Origin: PUPG01 sp031323845
GTDB taxonomy: Bacteria > Bacteroidota > Bacteroidia > Bacteroidales > UBA7960
DNA length: 18,978 bases
Reading direction: 5' to 3'
Assembly: GCA_031323845.1 (NCBI GenBank)
Contig: JAVIYP010000051.1
Coordinates: 1 to 18,978, forward strand
Shown: one piece after another, positions 1-7,175 of the stretch
Position numbering within the stretch: position 1 is the first letter of the stretch
Layout: every line of letters starts with the position of its first letter
Position numbers and translations under genes: made by a program
The notes under the pieces: generated by a model
What the model was told of the DNA's origin: nothing
Databases searched by the model: none
The model's input: only the letters and a program-made list of their open reading frames with translations

Positions 1-250
1 GGAGGTCGGAGGTCGGAAAAACTATTGTTGAATCGTTGAATCGTTGAATCGTTTATTTGTTGGTTTTTTCTTTGTGAAGGATTAGGAGCTGGAAGCTGGA
101 AGCTGGAAGCTCGAAGGAAGAAAGAGAAGTCAGAAATCAGAAGTCAGAGGTCAGAAATCAGAAGTCAGAGGTCAGAAATCAGAAGTCAGAGGTCAAAAAG
201 TCAGAATCTGACATTTGCACATCTTCACATCTGCACATCTGCACATCTGA
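1..250. repeat. Block of five tandem microsatellite-like arrays
   Basis: No gene is visible in bases 1-394. The first 250 bases are five short tandem arrays in a row: GGAGGTC x2 (1-14), GTTGAATC x3 (27-50), a 7-bp AGCTGGA/AGCTCGA unit x4 (87-114), a 21-bp unit built from GTCAGA and ATCAGAA words with three perfect copies (129-191), and an 8-bp GCACATCT-type unit x4 (217-248). The units have different lengths and no spacers, so this is not a CRISPR array. Related words recur at 9629-9654 and, in reverse orientation, at 14529-14591, so it is a dispersed intergenic repeat family. Function unknown; it may be simple-sequence expansion. Confidence 0.85.
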
Positions 251-335
251 CAACCATCCAGCATGTTAGGCAGATATGCAAAAACACAGATAATCAGACA
301 GATAACTAAACACAAACAGATTAAAAAATTTCATG

Positions 336-343
336 TATATTTG
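336..343 (+). promoter_or_regulatory. Candidate -7 promoter element (TATATTTG) for the alpha/beta hydrolase
   Basis: TATATTTG matches the Bacteroidota -7 consensus TAnnTTTG exactly and lies about 50 bp before the hydrolase ATG. No clear -33 TTG/TTTG is seen at the expected distance, so the call rests on the -7 box and position alone. The surrounding sequence is almost the same as that before the symporter gene at 14722-14736. Confidence 0.45.
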
Positions 344-394
344 GCAGAGTGACGACTGCATTCAGCAGGCATCTGACCTAAGCTGTATTTTTTG

Positions 395-1339
395 ATGAAT
401 AATACTTTCGTTGTTTCCGTGATCAGCCCTGTTTTTTTCGCACTGCTGTGCTTGTGTGTGTTTTATGCTGCTGCTCAAAAGCCTTTTGACAACAGTGTGT
501 TCACCACGGTGGATGATGTACGGATGCATTATCGCCATTGGGAAAAAGATCTTGCAACGGCCAGGGGCAGCATTGTGCTGATTCATGGCTTTGGTGGTTC
601 CACTTTTTCCTGGCAAGAGGTTGCGGACAGTCTTAACCAGTTGGGTTATGAGGTTGTTGCCGTTGATATGCCTCCTTTTGGTTACAGCGATAAGACACAC
701 CGCATCAATCAATCCGTAACGGCGCATGCTGATCGCTTACATGCCCTGCTCAGCCAGCAGTTGCCCGGAAGAACGTGGCACCTGGCCGGCCATTCGATGG
801 GTGGTGCGGTTGCTCAGGCTTATGCCATCTGCTATCCGCAGCACCTGGTGTCGGTCACTTTTGTAGCACCTGCCTTGTTTTCTGCATTGCGGATTTCTGA
901 CAAGCCTGTGCGCAACATGCTGCGTTTGTCGCCGCTGAGGTTTTTCTTCGGTGAGCTTGCTGAAGAATGGTTTATACGTGAGGCCAGGCTTGAACGTCTT
1001 TTGTCATCTGCCTATGGTGTGGAGCCAAGCCGTGAACAGGTGCTTGGATATTTGTATCCCTTAACGGTGCCCGGCACTGCCAGGGCCATTTTGTCTGCGG
1101 CCACTTTTCATGAAGAATTGTATGAACTGGATGCCTCCATGCTAAGTGTTCCGGCCTTGGCCATATGGGGAACTTCCGACACCTGGGTGCCCTATGCATC
1201 ACGGGAGCAGGCTTTGCTCAGAATTCCTGAAGTGTCGCTGGTTCTCATGGAAGATGTGGGTCATAACCCCATGGAAACCCATCTTGAAGAGTTTATGAAA
1301 CACTGGCTTGTCTTCCTTGATGAGCACTCATCAGACTAA
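395..1339 (+). CDS. Alpha/beta hydrolase with N-terminal signal or membrane anchor
   Basis: A 314-residue alpha/beta-hydrolase-fold protein. Visible motifs are the oxyanion-hole HGFGG (64-68), the nucleophile elbow GHSMGG with Ser134, the acid in WGTSDTW (Asp262) and the catalytic His290 in DVGHNP, so the Ser-Asp-His triad is complete. The N-terminus (about residues 5-27) is hydrophobic and ends in AAAQ, suggesting an exported or membrane-anchored enzyme. ATG at 395 is preferred; an in-frame TTG directly before it is an unlikely start. Esterase, lipase or C-C hydrolase activity cannot be told apart from sequence. The gene converges on the PLP lyase and their 3' ends overlap by 9 bp, so they are not one operon. 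A TAnnTTTG box lies upstream. Confidence 0.9.
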   Translation: MNNTFVVSVISPVFFALLCLCVFYAAAQKPFDNSVFTTVDDVRMHYRHWEKDLATARGSIVLIHGFGGSTFSWQEVADSLNQLGYEVVAVDMPPFGYSDKTHRINQSVTAHADRLHALLSQQLPGRTWHLAGHSMGGAVAQAYAICYPQHLVSVTFVAPALFSALRISDKPVRNMLRLSPLRFFFGELAEEWFIREARLERLLSSAYGVEPSREQVLGYLYPLTVPGTARAILSAATFHEELYELDASMLSVPALAIWGTSDTWVPYASREQALLRIPEVSLVLMEDVGHNPMETHLEEFMKHWLVFLDEHSSD

Positions 1340-2815
1340 GGTTTTCATCACACCCGTACGTTCATTAAACTCATTGATCATTTCATCCCAGCGATGGACC
1401 TGGCTAAACAGCTTTGGCCAAAGATCCCTGTCGTACCACATCTGGTTCAGGTCTTCAAGATCTTTCTCCTGTTGCTCTATCCAGGTGAAGTATTTCAGGT
1501 TGTGAATGGCTTTTTTGTCATGATAGCCGAGTTCTTTCATGTAATCGGTAGTGGTTCCGAAGATGCACTTTTCAAAGTCGCGGGCAGCTTGTAAACCTGA
1601 GTATTCACCTTTTTGCTCTGTAAGCTCTTCAAGTCTCGACCGGTAGAGATCGGCAGAGTCGGTAGCGATGGTGAGAATGACGTCATCGGCCGTCATTTCG
1701 AAGTATTTTGCAGTTTTTATTGCCGAGAGCATATTGGCGATGCATGATATGCCCAGGAGAGGAAGCTGTGCCACGGTTTCCTTCTCAACACCCTGGGAGA
1801 GAAGATATTCCTGCCCTTTTTTCTCGTTAAACAGGCGGAAAATGCGCATGCAGTCTTCATCGTCGATGGCGGTTACCACGTCGGTGTTTTTTACATTATG
1901 AACCCAGGGCACATGTTTATCACCTATACCTTCGATGCGGTGGCCTCCGAATCCGTTCATCAGCAGGGTAGGGCACTGGAGCGCTTCCGATGCCACAACT
2001 TTAAGGTGTGGCGCCACGGTACGCAAATAGTCACCTCCGGCTATGGTCCCCGCCGAGCCGGTAGCTGAAACGTAAGCTGCGATGTTACTGGCCGGTGTTT
2101 TTACCAGCTCGTAAGCTTCTCTCAGGGCGGTTCCGGTGACGTTGTAATGCCATGCAGCATTGCCAAACTCTTCAAACTGGTTAAAGATTATGCAGTCGGG
2201 TCTTGTGCGCCGGATCTCCCAGCATGCATCATAAATTTCTTTCACATTGCTTTCGCAACCGGGGGTGGCAATTACCTCGCTGCCGATCACGTCACGCAAC
2301 CAGTCAAACCTCTCCTTGCTCATTTCTTCAGGCAGGATGGCAACCGACTCGCAACCCATCAGCTTTGAATCGAAGGCGCCACCACGGCAATAATTCCCGG
2401 TGCTGGGCCATACGGCTTTGTGATAGGTAGGGTCGTAGCCGCCTGTAATGATCTGAGGCGCCAGGCATCCATAGGCTGCTCCTACCTTATGGGCACCCGT
2501 TGGAAACCATTTTCCGACGAGCATCACAATACGTGCTTCCACCCCGGTGATGGAGGACGGCAGCTCCAGGTAGTTTACCTTGCCGAACAAACCGCCTTGC
2601 TCCACCGGTTCATTTTTCCAGGTGATGCGAAAAAGATTCAGCGGATGCAGCTCCCACAAGCCAATGCTTTTGAGTTTTTCTTTTATTTTCTGCGGCACAA
2701 GCGACGGATCCTTTTGTTGTTCAAATGTGGGCAACACGATCTGTCGCTCCCGGAAACGCTGCACGGCATTGGCAAGGGCTTTCTCATTTGAGATGTTGTC
2801 TGTTAACTGAATCAT
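1331..2815 (-). CDS. Fold-type II PLP-dependent lyase (cysteine synthase/TrpB-like)
   Basis: A 494-residue cytoplasmic PLP enzyme. Lys110 in FPTGAHKVGAA is the expected Schiff-base lysine. STGNYCRGG (138-146) corresponds to the substrate-binding SGNTG loop of the cysteine synthase family, ATGSAGTIAG (251-260) to the phosphate-binding loop, and RIEGIGDKHVP (293-303) to the GIG motif. The TGAHK sequence recalls TrpB, but the glycine loop is of the cysteine synthase/ammonia-lyase kind. The protein is longer than cysteine synthase (about 310 aa) or diaminopropionate ammonia-lyase (about 400 aa), with an extra C-terminal part of about 100 residues. It is likely a beta-elimination or ammonia-lyase enzyme on a small amino acid; the substrate is unknown. 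It follows ygfK on the same strand after 180 bp, so a link with purine or nitrogen breakdown is inferred from position only. Confidence 0.85.
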   Translation of the reverse strand: MIQLTDNISNEKALANAVQRFRERQIVLPTFEQQKDPSLVPQKIKEKLKSIGLWELHPLNLFRITWKNEPVEQGGLFGKVNYLELPSSITGVEARIVMLVGKWFPTGAHKVGAAYGCLAPQIITGGYDPTYHKAVWPSTGNYCRGGAFDSKLMGCESVAILPEEMSKERFDWLRDVIGSEVIATPGCESNVKEIYDACWEIRRTRPDCIIFNQFEEFGNAAWHYNVTGTALREAYELVKTPASNIAAYVSATGSAGTIAGGDYLRTVAPHLKVVASEALQCPTLLMNGFGGHRIEGIGDKHVPWVHNVKNTDVVTAIDDEDCMRIFRLFNEKKGQEYLLSQGVEKETVAQLPLLGISCIANMLSAIKTAKYFEMTADDVILTIATDSADLYRSRLEELTEQKGEYSGLQAARDFEKCIFGTTTDYMKELGYHDKKAIHNLKYFTWIEQQEKDLEDLNQMWYDRDLWPKLFSQVHRWDEMINEFNERTGVMKTLV

Positions 2816-2951
2816 AAGAATTACGTTTTGTAGGTTATTTTAACTGGTTTATTATAATGGCTTAGGGCCGGTGTGGCCTTTGGGGTTATTTAAAAAAAAG
2901 ATAGGTGGACTGAGCGTTGAGTCTAACCTGACTTTTCGCAGATTCCCGGTC

Positions 2952-3000
2952 ACCTTTCAGGAAAGGTTGCGGACAAAGATAATCAAAGCATTTGATTATC
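2952..3000 (-). promoter_or_regulatory. Twin inverted repeats and -7 box between ygfK and the PLP lyase gene
   Basis: A perfect inverted repeat (arms GATAATCAAA and TTTGATTATC, 3-base loop, 2978-3000) overlaps the ygfK stop codon at 2996-2998. A second one follows at 2952-2967 (ACCTTTC, 2-base gap, GAAAGGT). On the minus strand TATCTTTG (2981-2974), an exact TAnnTTTG match, runs out of the first palindrome. The first repeat could be an operator over a promoter for the PLP lyase gene, which would give a leader of about 150 nt, or a ygfK 3' hairpin. No clear U-tract follows, so a standard terminator is less likely. Confidence 0.45.
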
Positions 3001-6000
3001 CGAAAACAAGTTGACCGGCCCCTTCGAGAATGGTACGCATAATGGCTGCTTCATGAAAAGCTGCCATATTCACGCATGGCGTCAGCAGTTGCACTTCTTC
3101 AAGGGCAAAAACCTCTTTTCTGAACCTGGCCTTTACAAAGTCAGTCTCATAAATAAAGGCATCTTCAGTTTCCGAAAGGGTTTTTATAGTGCCCTTATGT
3201 TTGAAAATCAGATTTTTCCTGTCGGGAAGCTCTGCGAGGTAATACCCGCCTTCTTCATCCGTCCTGAATGATTCCAGGGTAAGATGCAGGCGCGGTTTGT
3301 CTTTGTAAGGGGCACTGCTTGTCGGGCAGAACGTGTTGCAGTTTCCGCACTCATTGCAGAAATTGGCTATGTTCAGTATCTGTATGCGTTGTTTGATCTC
3401 AAACACGTCATCGTCTTCTAACACAAGACTGTTGTCTTTTTGCCGGACAGCCTTTTGCATCTTGATTACACAGGGCTCCACCTCGTATGCGTAATTGGCA
3501 AAATTCGGGCATACAGTTGTGCAGATGCTGCAAATTTCATCGCAATACAGACACCGTTGCGCTTCCTGAACCGCACTGTTTTCGTCAAGGGTCGCCTGTA
3601 CAAGCTTAAAGTTTTTCCTGTCATGAACGGGTAACATTGGCTGTTCAGGGGCGAAAACCCGTTTGCCGCGTTTGAGTATCAGTTCACGGTAACTGTGTTT
3701 TTTGCCGTTTTCCGGCTTGGGGATGTTATGGTCTTTGTCTGCCTTTTTCATGATACTGGCAGCGGCTTTTCTGCCATCGCCAATGGCATTTATGGCGGTG
3801 GAGGCACCTCGTAAAGCATCACCCCCGGTAAACACCTTGTTGATTTTTGTTTCGTAAGTTACCGTGTCGGCCTCCAGCAGATCTTTGTCAGCAAAGTCAA
3901 TGTCGAAGGCCTGCCCGACGGCCGGAATTATCGTATCGCACGGTATTTCAAAAGCCGACCCTTTAATTTTCTGCGGTTTTGGTCTTCCTGAACTGTCGGT
4001 GCCGGCGAGCTCCATACGGCTGCACAACAGCCCGGTAACTTTGTTGTTTTTTGTGATTACTTTTTCGGGGCCGCAAAGCTCAATAATTTGCATGCCTTCA
4101 TCGAGCACAGCCTTTATCTCGCCCTGGTCGGCGGGCATTTCCCGGATCCGGCGGCGGTAAACCACCGTTACGGTTCCTTCTTCGCCCACCAGGCGAAAAG
4201 CGGTACGCGCTGCATCCATGGCGGTGTTGCCTCCTCCAATGATCACAACGTTCCGGCCCAGTCCTGCAGGTTCTCCCTGCCTGGCTTTAAAAAGGAAATC
4301 AAGGGAATCGAGCACACCCTCAGCGTCTTTGCCTTCAATGTTCAGCGGTGCGGATAGCTGTGCTCCGGGACCTGCGAAAACATAATCGAAGTCTTTCTGA
4401 AGTTTTTTAAACAGCGTATCGTTAACCCTGGTGTTGTAATGTATCTGAACACCCAGGTCGGTAATCCTCCTGAAATCCCTCTGAATGGCTTCGGGCGTAA
4501 GTCTGAAACCGGGAATGGCATATTCGACCATGCCGCCTTCTTTGGCTTTTTCTTCAAAAACTTCAATATAAAAGCCGGCCAGCGCCAGGTAATACGCACA
4601 GGAAAGACCCGCCGGGCCTGCCCCGATTATCGCCGTTTTTAAGCCATTGGGTTTAGCCGCCGCCAGCCGCTGCTCCGGCTGCTCTCCAATAAACCGCTTC
4701 ACCTCGCGGATGAGCAACGATTCATCGTAATGCACGCGCGTGCACTTGTTCTGGCAAAGATGATCGCACACCATACCGGTAATGGAGGGAAAAGGGTTGG
4801 TGCGCAAAATCACCTCGAAGGCTTTGCTGAATTGTTTGCCGGCCGTGTAATACATGTATTCGGGGATGTCCTGGGCCGTAGCGCAGGTGTCGCGGCAGGG
4901 TGCTGAGATACAATCGAAAAAATCAAGCTTGCGCCCGGTTTTTATATCCGGTGGCACAATATAATCCCTTTGGTATTTTTTGTTTTTCAGAACTGCTGCG
5001 GCATAGTTCCTGAGGTTTTCAGATGCAGCAGCCCGGCGGTTCTTGTCACCGGCAGTCTGGCAGATCAACTGGTCGAAGTTTTCAGCCTTGTGTTGTTCCA
5101 TGGCCTGCTGCAACTGTTCAACGTATTGGGCCAGTCTCATGTAGCCTCCGGGCTTCAGAATGTCCGTACATACCGTCACTGTACTGAATCCTGCGGCCAT
5201 CAGTGCTGGCAAATTGAACGCATCTGCCCCTGCAGAGAAAGACAACTGAAGATGTCCGTCAAAATCGCGCTGCAGCTTATCAGCAAGGACTACCGACAAG
5301 GGGTGCAGCGCACGACCGCTCATGTACATCATATCCACATCGTCGCCAAATACCGCCTTTATGTTTTCCGACTCCAGCGTGTTGGTGAGCTTCAGGCCAA
5401 AGGTAAGCTGATGATCACGCGCTGTCTTTTGCAAAGAGGTAATGATCCCGATGGCATCATCGTATTTCAGGTCGTGTTCAAAAGCCTGCAGAGGCACTTG
5501 TGTGGTAAAATTCAAAGTGTCGTTCAGGATATGCTTTAACTGCTGCGGACCAAGAAGTGTCGGGTTCAATTTCACCAGGGTGTGCAATTTTTTCTCTTCC
5601 AGCAGATAGCGCGTAATCGACTCAATCTCATCTGCCGGGCAGCCGTGCATGGTCGATAAGGTGATGTTGTCAGAGATTCTGGAAGGGATGCTGATCTGGT
5701 CAATTTCCGGATATATGGGTCTGATTTCACTTATCTTTTGGTGGAGTTCTTCAGAACAGTCATTCATCTTTTCGAAAAACCACCGGACATTGTCCTGCAT
5801 GATGCCTTTCAGATCATATCCTACGCTCATATTGAAGATCACACCGGGATCATCAGCCCGATTAAGGTAATGGTTAAGCACATGAATGATGATCCAGGCA
5901 TTGAGATATTCATCAAAGCTTTGCCGGATCTTTAACTCCTGCGACCACTCACAGTTGTATCCCTCATCCTGCATGTCGATGCAAGGCTTGGACACTTCCA

Positions 6001-6277
6001 GCTCATCAAGTGTCTGTACGGTTTTTAATTCTATGTATGAAGCCCCCGTCAGCCAGGCAGCAATGATGTTCTGGGCTAACTGTGAATGTGGCCCCGCAGC
6101 CACACCAAAGGGAGTATCCATAGTTTTTCCGAACTGCTTCTGACGCAAAAACTTATGGTGTTCAGGTTTAAAGAACAGCTCCGCCGGAATGCCGAAAATG
6201 CCGTTGCCCGTATCCATATTCTTAAAGATCAGCTCCAGAAGGTGTGTGATCGCGAGAGGGAAAAATTTGTCAGACAT
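2996..6277 (-). CDS. ygfK: YgfK-family flavin/iron-sulfur oxidoreductase ("putative selenate reductase" family)
   Basis: A 1093-residue three-part protein, slightly longer than E. coli YgfK (about 1030). Residues 1-430 form a dihydroorotate-dehydrogenase-like TIM barrel (TPFGVAAGP, STMHGCPADE, VKLNPTLLG, SAGADAFNLPAL). Residues about 450-850 are GltD-like: cluster cysteines 456/461/465 and 504/508/512, FAD motif IIGAGPAGLSCAYY (550-563), NADPH motif IIGGGNTAMDAA (679-690) and a C-terminal FAD motif GGDALRGASTAINAIGDG (818-835). The C-terminus binds further Fe-S clusters through Cys909/912/916/919/923 and CNECGNCNTFC (974-984). Family members occur beside molybdenum hydroxylases in ygfK-xdhD regions linked to purine breakdown. 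The selenate reductase name is a prediction from genomic context. It likely moves electrons from NAD(P)H or a ferredoxin-like partner. It is divergent from the MocA-like gene. Confidence 0.92.
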   Translation of the reverse strand: MSDKFFPLAITHLLELIFKNMDTGNGIFGIPAELFFKPEHHKFLRQKQFGKTMDTPFGVAAGPHSQLAQNIIAAWLTGASYIELKTVQTLDELEVSKPCIDMQDEGYNCEWSQELKIRQSFDEYLNAWIIIHVLNHYLNRADDPGVIFNMSVGYDLKGIMQDNVRWFFEKMNDCSEELHQKISEIRPIYPEIDQISIPSRISDNITLSTMHGCPADEIESITRYLLEEKKLHTLVKLNPTLLGPQQLKHILNDTLNFTTQVPLQAFEHDLKYDDAIGIITSLQKTARDHQLTFGLKLTNTLESENIKAVFGDDVDMMYMSGRALHPLSVVLADKLQRDFDGHLQLSFSAGADAFNLPALMAAGFSTVTVCTDILKPGGYMRLAQYVEQLQQAMEQHKAENFDQLICQTAGDKNRRAAASENLRNYAAAVLKNKKYQRDYIVPPDIKTGRKLDFFDCISAPCRDTCATAQDIPEYMYYTAGKQFSKAFEVILRTNPFPSITGMVCDHLCQNKCTRVHYDESLLIREVKRFIGEQPEQRLAAAKPNGLKTAIIGAGPAGLSCAYYLALAGFYIEVFEEKAKEGGMVEYAIPGFRLTPEAIQRDFRRITDLGVQIHYNTRVNDTLFKKLQKDFDYVFAGPGAQLSAPLNIEGKDAEGVLDSLDFLFKARQGEPAGLGRNVVIIGGGNTAMDAARTAFRLVGEEGTVTVVYRRRIREMPADQGEIKAVLDEGMQIIELCGPEKVITKNNKVTGLLCSRMELAGTDSSGRPKPQKIKGSAFEIPCDTIIPAVGQAFDIDFADKDLLEADTVTYETKINKVFTGGDALRGASTAINAIGDGRKAAASIMKKADKDHNIPKPENGKKHSYRELILKRGKRVFAPEQPMLPVHDRKNFKLVQATLDENSAVQEAQRCLYCDEICSICTTVCPNFANYAYEVEPCVIKMQKAVRQKDNSLVLEDDDVFEIKQRIQILNIANFCNECGNCNTFCPTSSAPYKDKPRLHLTLESFRTDEEGGYYLAELPDRKNLIFKHKGTIKTLSETEDAFIYETDFVKARFRKEVFALEEVQLLTPCVNMAAFHEAAIMRTILEGAGQLVFG

Positions 6278-6317
6278 AGGTGTGCTTTTTTATTGAATGA
6301 CGGGGAATACCCGGAAC

Positions 6318-6325
6318 CAAAAATA
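6318..6325 (-). promoter_or_regulatory. Candidate -7 promoter element (TATTTTTG) for ygfK
   Basis: On the minus strand TATTTTTG matches TAnnTTTG and lies about 40 bp before the ygfK ATG (6277), predicting a short leader of roughly 35 nt. No good -33 TTG is visible. It sits inside the 258-bp divergent spacer shared with the MocA-like gene. Confidence 0.45.
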
Positions 6326-6429
6326 GGAAATGTTTTGCATTTGATTGTTACGGGGATTTGACTATGCTTCTTCAAAATCTGTTCACAGATGTCGTCTTTT
6401 GTTTATTTTTATGCTGTGGTAGCATTTCA

Positions 6430-6444
6430 GACAGCTTAGCTGTC
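6430..6444. promoter_or_regulatory. Perfect 15-bp inverted repeat in the ygfK/mocA-like divergent spacer
   Basis: GACAGC-TTA-GCTGTC is a perfect inverted repeat with 6-bp arms, about 90 bp before the chosen start of the MocA-like gene and 150 bp before ygfK. Its place in a divergent promoter region fits a regulator site, or a small hairpin in the MocA-like leader. A palindrome this short can occur by chance. Confidence 0.3.
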
Positions 6445-6535
6445 AATGAGATTGGGTGTTCGGATGCAGCATGAGCAAAACCGCCCGGTAAACAGGGTAA
6501 TGAACACCTGCAGCCGCAGAAAAAAACCTCAGCAA

Positions 6536-7150
6536 ATGAAACAAAACGCTGTGATACTGGCCGCCGGTGACTCAAAACGCATGGGTACCCCCAAGGCGTT
6601 GCTGCCTTTTCAAAATGGTATTAATTTCCTTGAAGCCTGTCTGAAAGCTTTTAATGATGTGGGGTGTGCTGAGGTCGTGGTAGTTGTTAATAAGTTGTTA
6701 TACAGGCAGATTGATTCAAATGTAATGAAGCTGCAGGGACATGCCCGATTTGTGTTGAATGAACACCCCGGGCGCGGGCGTTTTTTTTCGTTACAGTGCG
6801 GACTTAAAGCCTTGTCCCTGAATACGGATACCTTTTTTCATAATGTGGATAATCCGTTTGTTACATCCGGTGTGCTGGCAGCTCTTACTGCAGGAGAACA
6901 TACATCTGATATAGTAAGCCCGGCTTATATGGGCAGGCGCGGACACCCGGTGCTTATCCGTGGCAGGGTCGTTTCGGATATCATCAGCGAAAGCAACTAT
7001 GATTGGAATCTGCGGGATTACCTTGACAGGTATCAGCACGTATCCGTTCCAATATCAGATCCGAATATCCTGGTCAACATTAATACGCCGGAGGAGTATG
7101 CGCGAATACAGGGAAACAGGCAGGGTGATGCTAAAAGATCAGCAGATTGA
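6536..7150 (+). CDS. mocA: MocA/YgfJ-like molybdenum cofactor nucleotidyltransferase
   Basis: A 204-residue NTP-transferase-like protein of about the usual MocA length. The nucleotide-binding signature LAAGDSKRMGTPKALLPF begins at residue 8; HNVDNPFV matches the metal-binding D-x-P region, followed by GRRGHPVLI and INTPEEY near the C-terminus. Family members attach CMP or a related nucleotide to molybdopterin for xanthine-dehydrogenase-type enzymes. ATG 6536 (residue 31 of the longest frame) is chosen because the preceding 30 residues are basic, low in similarity to the family and out of register with its compact start. The gene is divergent from ygfK and close to xdhAB, so maturation of that enzyme is the likely role. 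It converges on the glycosyl hydrolase gene with 25 bp between stops. The YgfJ-type paralogue and MocA proper cannot be separated by eye. Confidence 0.85.
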   Translation: MKQNAVILAAGDSKRMGTPKALLPFQNGINFLEACLKAFNDVGCAEVVVVVNKLLYRQIDSNVMKLQGHARFVLNEHPGRGRFFSLQCGLKALSLNTDTFFHNVDNPFVTSGVLAALTAGEHTSDIVSPAYMGRRGHPVLIRGRVVSDIISESNYDWNLRDYLDRYQHVSVPISDPNILVNINTPEEYARIQGNRQGDAKRSAD

Positions 7151-7175
7151 CAATCAGCAGGGTTTCACAAACGTG

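Noticed and set aside
129..191. Three perfect 21-bp repeats that could suggest a CRISPR or iteron array
   Set aside because: Copies are directly adjacent with no unique spacers, low in complexity, and lie among other microsatellites; no cas or rep gene is near.
1331..2815. PLP enzyme as tryptophan synthase beta chain or as canonical diaminopropionate ammonia-lyase
   Set aside because: The TrpB GGGSNA phosphate loop is replaced by ATGSAGT, and the DAPAL lysine region (NAFK-type) is replaced by TGAHK; length fits neither.
4970..5539. Long plus-strand open frame (189 codons) inside ygfK
   Set aside because: It is antisense to the well-conserved barrel-encoding part of ygfK, has no recognisable motif and is a coding shadow.
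2996..6277. Naming YgfK as a proven selenate reductase
   Set aside because: That name comes from genomic context in other species; sequence shows only a flavin/Fe-S oxidoreductase, and no molybdopterin motif is present in this protein.
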